From the NCBI GenBank assembly GCA_964468745.1, contig CAYXVY010000337.1:1-64000 (forward strand): 64,000 bases of DNA, in the 5' to 3' direction. The notes under the pieces are model-generated. The model made no database searches and had not been told where the DNA came from. It saw only the letters and a list, made by a program, of their open reading frames with translations. Position 1 is the stretch's first letter. Every line of letters starts with the position of its first letter. The position numbers and the translations under genes are program-made. The stretch comes from JACPRB01 sp964468745 (GTDB lineage Bacteria; Planctomycetota; MHYJ01; JACPRB01). Below are positions 8,814 to 16,317 of this stretch, piece by piece.

Positions 8814-9398
8814 ATGCGGCGGGTCATCGGTTCAATTTTCGTCGTCGGCGCCGGATGGCTCCTCTACAAGTTCGCCTTGTGGGGGGCGTTCCTCGCGTCG
8901 CCCGATGCGTTCCGCGGTCCGTCCACGCCGTTCCGCGTGCTCGGCGGCAATTACCCGATGGACGTGGCCATGTTGTGCGGCGCCGCGTGGATGGCGGGCA
9001 TCGGCCTGTACCTGATCCTCTTCTCACCCGGCGAGGCGAGTTCCGCGGTCCCGTCGCATGTCCCCGCCTCGAGCCGCTGGGCGCAGCGGATGCAGGCGTC
9101 GCAAGACAACGCCCCGTCGCCGATGGCGACGATCTTCTTCCTCAATGCACTGCTGCTGATCACGACGCTTTTCGTCGCGTTCGTCGGCGTGCGGGCGCCG
9201 CAGGACACATCGCGCCTGCTCGCCACGTTCACGCTCGTTGCGGCGGCGCAGGTCGCGGTCGGCCTCTTCCTGCTCATCCTCGCCCTCTTCGAGAAACCGA
9301 AGGGGGTGATCGGACTCATCGTGGGCTTGGCGGTCTACGCGGCCGGCACGGGCGTCGGCGTCATGGTCTTCCTGTGGGGGAAGCCCATCGCGGGCTAA
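8814..9398 (+). CDS. small integral membrane protein
   Basis: 194 residues with about five hydrophobic helices: residues 5-30, 48-68, 103-125, 135-160 and 165-188. A soluble loop lies between helices 2 and 3 (SPGEASSAVPSHVPASS). It has no catalytic motif or recognised family. The stop is 6 bp before the next ORF, a zinc-ribbon membrane protein, so the two form an operon and probably act together at the inner membrane. Confidence 0.75.
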   Translation: MRRVIGSIFVVGAGWLLYKFALWGAFLASPDAFRGPSTPFRVLGGNYPMDVAMLCGAAWMAGIGLYLILFSPGEASSAVPSHVPASSRWAQRMQASQDNAPSPMATIFFLNALLLITTLFVAFVGVRAPQDTSRLLATFTLVAAAQVAVGLFLLILALFEKPKGVIGLIVGLAVYAAGTGVGVMVFLWGKPIAG

Positions 9399-9404
9399 CG
9401 CGCC

Positions 9405-10856
9405 ATGCCCATCCGCCACTGCCAGAAATGCGGCCTGAAGGTTCTCATCGACGAGACCCAGACGACGGCCAATCCGTTCTACTGCCAGCGCTGCGCCGCC
9501 ACGGCGAAGGCGCAAGCCGCCGCGCCGGAGGCCAAACGCGCCGACCCGATGCCGATGGTGTCGAAGCGCGACCCCGCGTCGGCGCCGGGCAGCGCTCCCG
9601 TGACCGGGGGGGGCAAGGGCGGACCGGTGAAGGTCCTCTGCCCGTACTGCAAGGCGTCGTTCTCCGGCCGACTCCCGGCGAAGCCGGCCAAAGGCGCATG
9701 CCCGGTCTGCCAAAAGGAACTTGTCCTGCTGCCGGACGGCAAAATCAAGCCGGCGGCCACGTTCGATCTCGCAAAGTGGCAGAAGGAACAGGAGCTCGCG
9801 AAGTACGGGGGGGACCCCGGCGTTGCCGAGCAGGCGCGCGCCGTTCAGAAGGCGCTGGAGCGGTCGAACCGCGATTTGGAGATCCCGCCGCCGGAGTCGG
9901 AGGGGATCGATCCCGAGGCGACCGCGACCTCGGACGACGGGGGGAGCTACTCGAACGAAAACGAAGCCACGCTCATCACGCCGCGCGCCTCGGCGGCGGA
10001 TCCGCTGAGCGGACTTGGCGGCGAGACGATGCTCGACATGGGCCGGCCGATCGACACGGGTGACAACGCCGGTCGCCGCGCCGCACAGGAAGAGCGCGAT
10101 CCGCTAGCGGTCCTCGGCGACGATGCACCGCTGGAGGGCGACCCCAACGCCGCGACAATCGTGGACGATCCGCCGCCGGTTCCCCAGGAGGCCGAGGCGA
10201 TCGAACAGGAAGTTCCGACGATCAAGCAGGTTCCGGAGTCCGCGCCGGCGCTCAGCCGCCGTCCGGCCCCCGCGGCCTCCCGCTCGCCGCTGCCGCCGGT
10301 GACCGCTCCCGCCGCCGAGCCGGAGGCGAGGACGCCCGCGACGCCCGGCTCGCTGCGCTCGGGTCCGAGCGGCGCGAAGGTCGTGTTCGCGGCGCTGCTC
10401 CTCATCATTCCGGTGGCGCTCGGAGGCGTCGGGATTTTCGTGAAGAACAACGCCGAGCTGAACAAGCTGCTCGGCAAGCTGGGGCCGATCGGATCGCAGG
10501 GCTTCCGCAAGCTGCGGGAGAAGGTCGACGCCGCAATGACGCCGCCGCCGAAGCCCGCGCCGCCCCCCAAGCCCGTAGCGCCCCCGACGACCGCGACGGA
10601 AGCGCCGCCGCCCGTCCCCAAGCTGAGCGACGCAGACTTCAAGCGGCAGACTGAGCCGATCATCACCGACATGTGGACGACGATGCGCTTCGCGCAGCTC
10701 GAGATCAAGAAGCTGCAGCGCGACCCGACGGGGTCGCACGGCAAGGCGATCGAGTTCCAGCAGCAGAAGCACGACAGCGCGAAGAAGCGCTACGACGAGC
10801 TGCAGGCGGAGTACAAGGAGCGCTTCGGGGCGGAGTTCAAGGCGGCGGACCAGTAG
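9405..10856 (+). CDS. zinc-ribbon protein with a single transmembrane helix
   Basis: 483 residues. Two zinc-ribbon pairs lie at the N-terminus: HCQKC/YCQRC (residues 5-30) and LCPYC/ACPVC (about 82-107). A long Pro/Ala/Glu-rich disordered linker follows, then one membrane helix near 326-345 (VVFAALLLIIPVALG), a Pro-rich stretch and a C-terminal coiled helix with many Lys/Glu/Gln. This cytoplasmic zinc-finger, linker, helix layout resembles the MJ0042-type zinc-ribbon proteins of planctomycetes and myxobacteria. The function is unknown. It is co-transcribed with the membrane protein upstream. Confidence 0.8.
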   Translation: MPIRHCQKCGLKVLIDETQTTANPFYCQRCAATAKAQAAAPEAKRADPMPMVSKRDPASAPGSAPVTGGGKGGPVKVLCPYCKASFSGRLPAKPAKGACPVCQKELVLLPDGKIKPAATFDLAKWQKEQELAKYGGDPGVAEQARAVQKALERSNRDLEIPPPESEGIDPEATATSDDGGSYSNENEATLITPRASAADPLSGLGGETMLDMGRPIDTGDNAGRRAAQEERDPLAVLGDDAPLEGDPNAATIVDDPPPVPQEAEAIEQEVPTIKQVPESAPALSRRPAPAASRSPLPPVTAPAAEPEARTPATPGSLRSGPSGAKVVFAALLLIIPVALGGVGIFVKNNAELNKLLGKLGPIGSQGFRKLREKVDAAMTPPPKPAPPPKPVAPPTTATEAPPPVPKLSDADFKRQTEPIITDMWTTMRFAQLEIKKLQRDPTGSHGKAIEFQQQKHDSAKKRYDELQAEYKERFGAEFKAADQ

Positions 10857-11031
10857 GCCCCGGTTCTAAACGCCGAGAGCGCGGAGTTTGAGGAGAGGTC
10901 GCAGGCTATCCCTTGTGGGCGTTCCTCGTGCGTTCCGCATCGGACCCGGCGATCCCATCGCTTCCAGTATCCGGGTGTTTTCGAGGAGACACGCGGAGTC
11001 TGAATCTCTCCCCCCGATTCAATCGGACGCA

Positions 11032-11104
11032 ACACCGAGCAACCCGAGGCAGCCGAGCGCCCTTGAAGGGGATCGCTCCTCGGTTGCTTCGGATAACTCG
11101 GTGT
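11032..11104. other. 73-bp long hairpin in the 10857-11261 gene-free region
   Basis: The ends ACACCGAG and CTCGGTGT pair. Inside them CCGAGGCA pairs with TGCTTCGG, then CCGAG with CTCGG, closing on a GC-rich apex that contains CCCTT...AAGGGG. The folded length of about 73 nt with three stacked stems looks like a structured RNA or a large transcription-ending hairpin between the convergent zinc-ribbon gene and the EIIA gene. No T-run follows on either strand. Nothing else recognisable lies in this 405-bp interval. Confidence 0.5.
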
Positions 11105-11261
11105 TGATCCGCTCTCAGGGCGCGGTCGATCGCTCCTGCACGAATTGCGCGACATGTCATAACGCCGGGGGCGCAGATGAGCGTCGGCGAGCGCGCAGAT
11201 GCCCCTCTATCGGAATCCTGCGTTCTCTCCGCGTTCAAGTTTGCGGCCTCGGCGTTATCCG

Positions 11262-11768
11262 TTACCGCGTGGCATGCATGACCGCTTTGATTACTTCGTG
11301 CGGCGACGACGCTTCCATAATTTCCGCGCGCGTCGCGTCGTGCGTGAGCATCTCGCCGATCTCCCTGTAGACCTCGAGGTAGAGCTTGTCCCCGTAGGGA
11401 GGGGCGACGACGCCGAAAAAGACGTGGACCAGCGCCCCGTCGGGCGCGTCGAAGTCGATGCCCGCGGTCGATCGCGCAATGCAGATCGTGAACTCGCGCG
11501 CCTGCATCGTACGTACATGCGGGATTGCGACCCCCTGGCCGACGGCGGTGGAGGACTTCTTCTCGCGATTGATGAGATCGGTCCGGAGCTTCGTGGCGTT
11601 TGCGACCTTCTTCGACGCGACGAATAGTTCGATCAGCTCGTCGAGTACCCGCTCCTTCACATGCCAGACGAGGCGATCGTGCGACCACTCCTCTGGCACG
11701 GGGACGGGGGGCGCGGCGTCGAGCTCGAGCTTGATCTGGGCGGGCTTGAGGTAGCGCGTGAGCTGCAT
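11262..11768 (-). CDS. PTS EIIA type-2 (PtsN-like) domain protein
   Basis: 168 residues. Residues 40-165 form the fructose/nitrogen-type EIIA domain. The phosphorylated histidine is H84 in the motif GQGVAIPHVRT, and the downstream DAPDG..VHVFFGVVAP and LYLEVYREI segments fit. No EIIB or EIIC is nearby, so a regulatory role (PtsN-like) is more likely than sugar transport. The first 30 residues, with a PPVPVPEE patch, form an extra N-terminal segment. The start overlaps the stop of deoC by one base (ATGA-type coupling), so the two are co-translated. Confidence 0.88.
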   Translation of the reverse strand: MQLTRYLKPAQIKLELDAAPPVPVPEEWSHDRLVWHVKERVLDELIELFVASKKVANATKLRTDLINREKKSSTAVGQGVAIPHVRTMQAREFTICIARSTAGIDFDAPDGALVHVFFGVVAPPYGDKLYLEVYREIGEMLTHDATRAEIMEASSPHEVIKAVMHATR

Positions 11769-12406
11769 CAGGCACGCTCGCCTTCCGCGATGGCGACGCC
11801 GGCGCTGGTGCCGATGCGCGTCGCGCCAGCCGCGACCATGCGCCGCGCGGTTGCGATGTCTCGTATCCCACCGGACGCTTTCACGCCCATCGAGTGCGGG
11901 ACGCTGCGGCGAAGGAGCGCCACGTCCGCTTCGGTGGCGCCGCCGGGCCCGTAGCCGGTGGATGTCTTGACGAAGTGCGCGCCGGCGCGATGCGCGAGGG
12001 TACAGCCGAGGATCTTCAGGTCGTCGCTGAGTGCCGCGGTTTCGAGGATGACTTTGACGATGCCGTCTCCGGCCGCGCGGACGACGGCTTCGATCTCGTG
12101 CGCCACGGCGGCTTCGTCGTGTGCGGCCAGGGCGGCCGGCGAGAGGACCATGTCAAATTCGATGGCGCCGGCATCGCGCGCCATCCGCGTTTCGAGTGCT
12201 TTCACGTCCGGCAGTGTAGTACCGAACGGGAAGGCGATCACGCTGCCGACGCGCACGCCGCGGTCCGCGCATGTGCGGACCCAGACGGGATTCACGCAGA
12301 CGGTGGCGAAGCGATGGCGGAGCGCCTCGTCGCAGAGTGTTTCGATTTCCGCGCGCGTCGCGTCGGGGCGGAGGAGCGTGTGATCGATGATGGACGCGAG
12401 CGACAT
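11768..12406 (-). CDS. deoC: deoxyribose-phosphate aldolase
   Basis: 212 residues, the normal length for DeoC. It cleaves 2-deoxyribose 5-phosphate to glyceraldehyde 3-phosphate and acetaldehyde in deoxynucleoside breakdown. The Schiff-base lysine is K147 in HFVKTSTG. The supporting lysine is K176 in MGVKASGGI and the aspartate is D84 in EFDMV. It is cytoplasmic. Together with rpiB further on it feeds pentoses into central metabolism. Its stop overlaps the EIIA start, so phosphotransferase signalling and DeoC may be expressed together. Confidence 0.95.
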   Translation of the reverse strand: MSLASIIDHTLLRPDATRAEIETLCDEALRHRFATVCVNPVWVRTCADRGVRVGSVIAFPFGTTLPDVKALETRMARDAGAIEFDMVLSPAALAAHDEAAVAHEIEAVVRAAGDGIVKVILETAALSDDLKILGCTLAHRAGAHFVKTSTGYGPGGATEADVALLRRSVPHSMGVKASGGIRDIATARRMVAAGATRIGTSAGVAIAEGERA

Positions 12407-12419
12407 CCGCCCCCGGACT

Positions 12420-12734
12420 CTACCAACGTTTGTATTTCTGAAGTTCCATGCGGACGCGGCTGATCGACTCGGCCCAGCGTTCTTCGAAGAGGGGCTTGTC
12501 GACCTGTTCGGGCATCGCGACAGGCTGGATGGGCGGCTGCCCGGGCTGGGAGGTGGGCGGAGGGGGCTTGGTCGTCGCCGCTTCCATGTCGGCGAGCGCG
12601 GCGTCCACGTCGTTGCCGGGGCGCTGCGTCGAGTCGGGCGGAGGATTCGCAGGCTCGTCGCTGGAGCGGGTGCCGCTGGAACCGCCGCAGCCGGCCACGA
12701 GGACCGCGGACGCCAAGGCGATCAGGACTCTCAT
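12420..12734 (-). CDS. small Pro-rich lipoprotein
   Basis: 104 residues. The signal peptide MRVLIALASAVLVAGC ends in a lipobox (LVAGC) with the lipidated cysteine at 16. The remainder is a Ser/Pro/Asp-rich linker with a PPPPTSQPGQPP stretch and a short charged C-terminal helix (FEERWAESISRVRMELQKYK). No family is recognised. The start is 13 bp upstream of nothing on its own strand; the gene precedes deoC by 13 bp and could be the first gene of a lipoprotein-deoC-EIIA operon. It is divergent from the peptide transporter operon. Confidence 0.75.
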   Translation of the reverse strand: MRVLIALASAVLVAGCGGSSGTRSSDEPANPPPDSTQRPGNDVDAALADMEAATTKPPPPTSQPGQPPIQPVAMPEQVDKPLFEERWAESISRVRMELQKYKRW

Positions 12735-12849
12735 GCGAACCTCCGGATGAGATGGACGGATTGACTCTATCCCAAGCCCTCGCGATTTCGTACAAAAATA
12801 TGGCGGACGGGTCTAAGATACCCCGCGCAATCCTTCTCTGGAGGTGCCC

Positions 12850-14472
12850 ATGCGGCCGTTTCTCGCCATCGCGCTCGTACTTGCGGCGTTCGCGCCCGGA
12901 TGCGACATAAAAAAGGGGCCTCCCGGCCGGCCGCCGGTCGTCCCGATGCTTGCCATCCAGGAAGAAGTGCTCCAGGACCGCGTCGCCCACGCGAAGCAGC
13001 TGCTTGCAGACGCGGGCTACGCCGGAGGGAAGGGCTTCCCGAAGCTCGAGATCCTCTACAACACGGACGAGGGGCACAAGAAGATTGCCGCCGTCGTCCA
13101 GCAGATGTGGCGCAAGAATCTCGGCATCGACGTCGAGCTGCGCAACACCGAGTGGAAGGTGTATCTCGACGACCTGTCGAAGCTGCGCTACCAGATCGCG
13201 CGCCGCGGGTGGATCGGCGACTACCGAGATCCGAACACGTTCATCGACATGTTCACGTCGCTCAGCGGAAACAACAACACGGGATGGAAGAACGCACAGT
13301 TCGACCAGCTCGTGAAGGACGCGTTCCGCGAGGCGGACAAGGTGAAGCGGCTGGCGATCCTGCGCGACGCCGAGAAGATCCTGATGACCGAGCTGCCGAT
13401 CATGCCCATCTACTTCTACGTCTCGTCGAACTGCTGGACCGACAAGGTGAAGGGCGTGTACGCGAACATCCAGGACGTGCATCCGTTGAACGAGGCGTAC
13501 GTCGAGGGGAAGGACACGCTGATCATCAACAACGCCACCGAGATCCAGACGCTCGACGCCGGCCTGGCGCGCGGCGTTCCGGAGGATCGAATCATCAGCA
13601 CAATGTTCGAGGGTTTGACGATTCGCGATCCGAAGACGCTCGACCCGAAGCCCGGGATCGCGCAGAGCTGGGAGGTTTCGGCCGATGGGCGCACCTACAC
13701 GTTCCACCTGCGCGAGGCGCAGTGGAGCGACGGCAAGCCCGTGACGGCGGGCGATTTCGAGTACGCGTGGAAGCGCGTGCTCGATCCGGCCACGCCGACC
13801 GACTACGCGAGCCAGCTCTACTACGTCAAGGGCGCGGAGGATTACAACACCAAGAAGACGCCCGACGCTTCGAAGGTGGGGGTGCGCGCGCAGGACGATC
13901 GCACGCTGGTCGTCGAGCTCGAGAATCCGTGCGCGTACTGGCTCGATCTCTGCGCGTTCTTCACGCTCTATCCGGTGCGCAAGGATGTGATCGACAAGCA
14001 CGGCACGAACTGGACGCGCGCGGAGAACATCGTCGTCAACGGCCCCTTCAAGCTGAAGGAGCACAAGCCGAACGACTCGCTGACCGTCGAGAAGAATCCG
14101 AAGTACTACAACGCGGGCGTCGTGAAGCAGCCGATGGTCACGTTCCTGCCGATCGAGAACCGGCTGACGGCGTGGGGCCTGTACAGGGACGGCAAGTGCG
14201 ACTGGGTGACGTCGCTGCCTCTGGAGCAGATCGAGGAGATCATCAAGCGGCCGGATTATCGCGGCGACACGTATCTCGGCACGTACTTCTACTCGTTCAA
14301 CGTGGAGCACGAGGCGCTGAAGGACAAGCGGGTGCGCAAGGCGCTCACGCTGGCGATCGACCGCGAAATCATCGTGAACAAGATCACCAAGCAGGGACAG
14401 AAGCCCGCGTACTGGTACGTGCCGCCGATCTGGGAGACGTTCAAGAGCCCGCGGTTCGACGTCAAGGATTGA
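12850..14472 (+). CDS. circularly permuted oligopeptide ABC transporter substrate-binding lipoprotein
   Basis: 540 residues; ATG after GGAGGTGCCC. The signal peptide ends in FAPGC. Residues about 48-218 are unmistakably the C-terminal lobe of the OppA/DppE family: AKQLLADAGY, LEILYNTDEGHKKIA, QQMWRKNLGIDVEL, EWKVYLD, GWIGDYRDPNTF and LPIMPIYFY. Residues about 223-540 are the N-terminal and central part: IINNATEIQTLD, FEGLTIRD, GIAQSWEVS, RTYTFHLR, FEYAWKRVLDP, NGPFKLKEHKPND, and the part that normally precedes the C-lobe, VRKALTLAIDREIIV and PAYWYVPP. The order is thus inverted relative to the family. It is first in an operon with two permeases and a second permuted binding protein, and probably binds peptides for import. 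Confidence 0.92.
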   Translation: MRPFLAIALVLAAFAPGCDIKKGPPGRPPVVPMLAIQEEVLQDRVAHAKQLLADAGYAGGKGFPKLEILYNTDEGHKKIAAVVQQMWRKNLGIDVELRNTEWKVYLDDLSKLRYQIARRGWIGDYRDPNTFIDMFTSLSGNNNTGWKNAQFDQLVKDAFREADKVKRLAILRDAEKILMTELPIMPIYFYVSSNCWTDKVKGVYANIQDVHPLNEAYVEGKDTLIINNATEIQTLDAGLARGVPEDRIISTMFEGLTIRDPKTLDPKPGIAQSWEVSADGRTYTFHLREAQWSDGKPVTAGDFEYAWKRVLDPATPTDYASQLYYVKGAEDYNTKKTPDASKVGVRAQDDRTLVVELENPCAYWLDLCAFFTLYPVRKDVIDKHGTNWTRAENIVVNGPFKLKEHKPNDSLTVEKNPKYYNAGVVKQPMVTFLPIENRLTAWGLYRDGKCDWVTSLPLEQIEEIIKRPDYRGDTYLGTYFYSFNVEHEALKDKRVRKALTLAIDREIIVNKITKQGQKPAYWYVPPIWETFKSPRFDVKD

Positions 14473-14473
14473 C

Positions 14474-15409
14474 GTGCTGTCGTTCGTCGTCCGGCGCCTG
14501 TTCGGCGGGGTCATCACGCTCTTCGTGATCGCCACGCTCTGCTTCACCATCACGCGGCTTGCGCCGGGGAGCCCGTTCTCCTCGGAGCGCACGATGCACC
14601 CCGAGATCATCAAGAACTTCGAGGTGTTCTACGGCCTCGACAGGCCCATCCTTGTGCAGTACGGACGCACGATGTGGGGCTACCTGAAGGGCGACTTCGG
14701 CCCGTCGATGCACTATCGCGATCGGACGTGCAACGACTACGTGTGGCCGGGATTCAGGACGTCGGTCATCCTCGGCACGCTGGCGGGGCTGCTGGCGCTC
14801 GCCATTGGGCTGCCCCTTGGGCTCGTGGGTGCCGCGTACCAGAATCGCGCGCCGGACTACGCCGCGATGACCTTGTCCGTGATGGGCATCTGCGTGCCGA
14901 ACTTCCTCCTCGGGCCGCTGCTGGTCCTGCTCTTCACGTTCGGGCTCGGCTGGTTGCCGTCGGCACGCTGGCCGGAAGACTGGTCGCTCTCGGAGCTGCG
15001 CAAGCTCATCATGCCTGCGATCACGCTGGTCATGGTGCACGTCGCGTACATCTCACGACTCGGGCGCGCGGGGATGCTCGACGTGATGAACAAGGACTAC
15101 ATCCGCACGGCGCGCGCGAAGGGGCTGTCGGAGTGGGTTGTCTTCCTCAAGCACGGGCTCAAGAACGGCGTCACGCCGGTCGTCTCGTACGCGGGGCCGA
15201 TGTGGGCGCTGATCATCACGGGTTCGATCGTCGTCGAGTCGATCTTCGCGCTGCCGGGGCTGGGGACGCACTTCGTGAAGTCCGCCATGAACCGCGACAT
15301 GAACCTCATCATGGCGTGCGTGATGGTGTACAGCACGATCGTGATCTGCATGAACTTCCTTGTTGACATCGCGTACGCGTATCTCGATCCGCGGGTGAGG
15401 TTGAGCTGA
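14474..15409 (+). CDS. oligopeptide ABC transporter permease, OppB/DppB type
   Basis: 311 residues with a GTG start 1 bp after the preceding stop. The N-terminal helix is of the FVVRRLFGGVITLFVIATLCF type, followed by the binding-protein-dependent permease domain with about six helices. The cytoplasmic ATPase-contact (EAA) loop reads YIRTARAKGLSEWVVFLKH. The conserved IVVESIFALPGLG segment and DPRVRLS end are typical of OppB. It forms the membrane channel with the following OppC-type protein; the stop overlaps the next start (ATGA). No ATPase gene (OppD/OppF) follows. Confidence 0.93.
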   Translation: MLSFVVRRLFGGVITLFVIATLCFTITRLAPGSPFSSERTMHPEIIKNFEVFYGLDRPILVQYGRTMWGYLKGDFGPSMHYRDRTCNDYVWPGFRTSVILGTLAGLLALAIGLPLGLVGAAYQNRAPDYAAMTLSVMGICVPNFLLGPLLVLLFTFGLGWLPSARWPEDWSLSELRKLIMPAITLVMVHVAYISRLGRAGMLDVMNKDYIRTARAKGLSEWVVFLKHGLKNGVTPVVSYAGPMWALIITGSIVVESIFALPGLGTHFVKSAMNRDMNLIMACVMVYSTIVICMNFLVDIAYAYLDPRVRLS

Positions 15410-16317
15410 TGAGCCCGAGATCCTCTTTCGTGATCGACCCCGACGCCGCGCTGGCCGCGCCCGTCGGCCGCTCTCCGTCCCAGATGGCGCTGCGGAGGTT
15501 CATGAAGAACCGCCGCGCGCTCGTTTGTTTCTTCCTGCTCAGCCTGATCGGCGGGGCGACGCTCCTGGTCCCGTGGGTCACGCCGCACGACTACCGCGAC
15601 CAGGACTGGGACTACACGGGGGGCGAGCCGAACGGCAAGTACTGGATGGGGACGGACACGCTGGGGCGCGATCTGATGTCGCGCGTCTTCCTCGGCGGGC
15701 GGATCTCATTCGCGGTCGGATTCCTCGCGACCGCGGTGAGCGTCGTCATCGGCATCCTCTATGGCTCGCTGAGCGCGTTTCTCGGCGGGCGCGCGGACAA
15801 TCTGATGATGCGGTTCGTCGACGTGCTGTACGGGCTGCCGTACATGCTCATCATCATCATCGTCATGGCGTTCCTGAGGACGAAAGACATCGTCATCGTG
15901 TTCTGCGTGCTGGGCCTGTTCGGCTGGCTGACGATGGCGCGGATCGTGCGCGGGCAGGTGCTCTCGCTGCGCGAGCGCGAGTTCGTCGAGGCGGCGCGGG
16001 CGCTGGGCGCAGGCACATGGCACATCATCTTCAAGCACATGATCCCGAACATCATGGGGCCGGTGATCGTCTACACGACGCTCTCCGTCCCCGCCATGAT
16101 CCTCTCGGAGTCGTTCATCTCGTTCCTGGGCCTGGGGATTTCCGAGCCCGAGACATCGTGGGGCATGCTGATCAGCGAGGGGGCGCAGGCACTCGGCGGC
16201 GACAAGAGCTACTGGTGGCTGACGACGTTCCCCGGCGCGTGCCTGGCGATCACGCTGTTCTGTCTCAACTCGATCGGAGACGGCTTGAGAGACTCCTTTG
16301 ATGTCCAGCAGCGTTAG
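15409..16317 (+). CDS. oligopeptide ABC transporter permease, OppC/DppC type
   Basis: 302 residues. The N-terminal cytoplasmic segment includes MALRRFMKNRRALVCFF, then six helices. GTDTLGRDLMSRVFLGGRISF is the OppC signature. The EAA loop reads EFVEAARALGAGTWHIIFKHMI, and SESFISFLGLGISEPETSWG follows near the end. It partners the OppB-type permease; the two genes overlap. The last 17 bases overlap the start of the second binding-protein gene, showing tight translational coupling across the operon. Confidence 0.93.
   Translation: MSPRSSFVIDPDAALAAPVGRSPSQMALRRFMKNRRALVCFFLLSLIGGATLLVPWVTPHDYRDQDWDYTGGEPNGKYWMGTDTLGRDLMSRVFLGGRISFAVGFLATAVSVVIGILYGSLSAFLGGRADNLMMRFVDVLYGLPYMLIIIIVMAFLRTKDIVIVFCVLGLFGWLTMARIVRGQVLSLREREFVEAARALGAGTWHIIFKHMIPNIMGPVIVYTTLSVPAMILSESFISFLGLGISEPETSWGMLISEGAQALGGDKSYWWLTTFPGACLAITLFCLNSIGDGLRDSFDVQQR

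Noticed and set aside
10906..11871. Minus-strand ORF crossing the hairpin region and the EIIA gene
   Set aside because: It overlaps EIIA and DeoC, which have clear motifs, in another frame, and its own sequence is Arg/Ala-rich without any domain.
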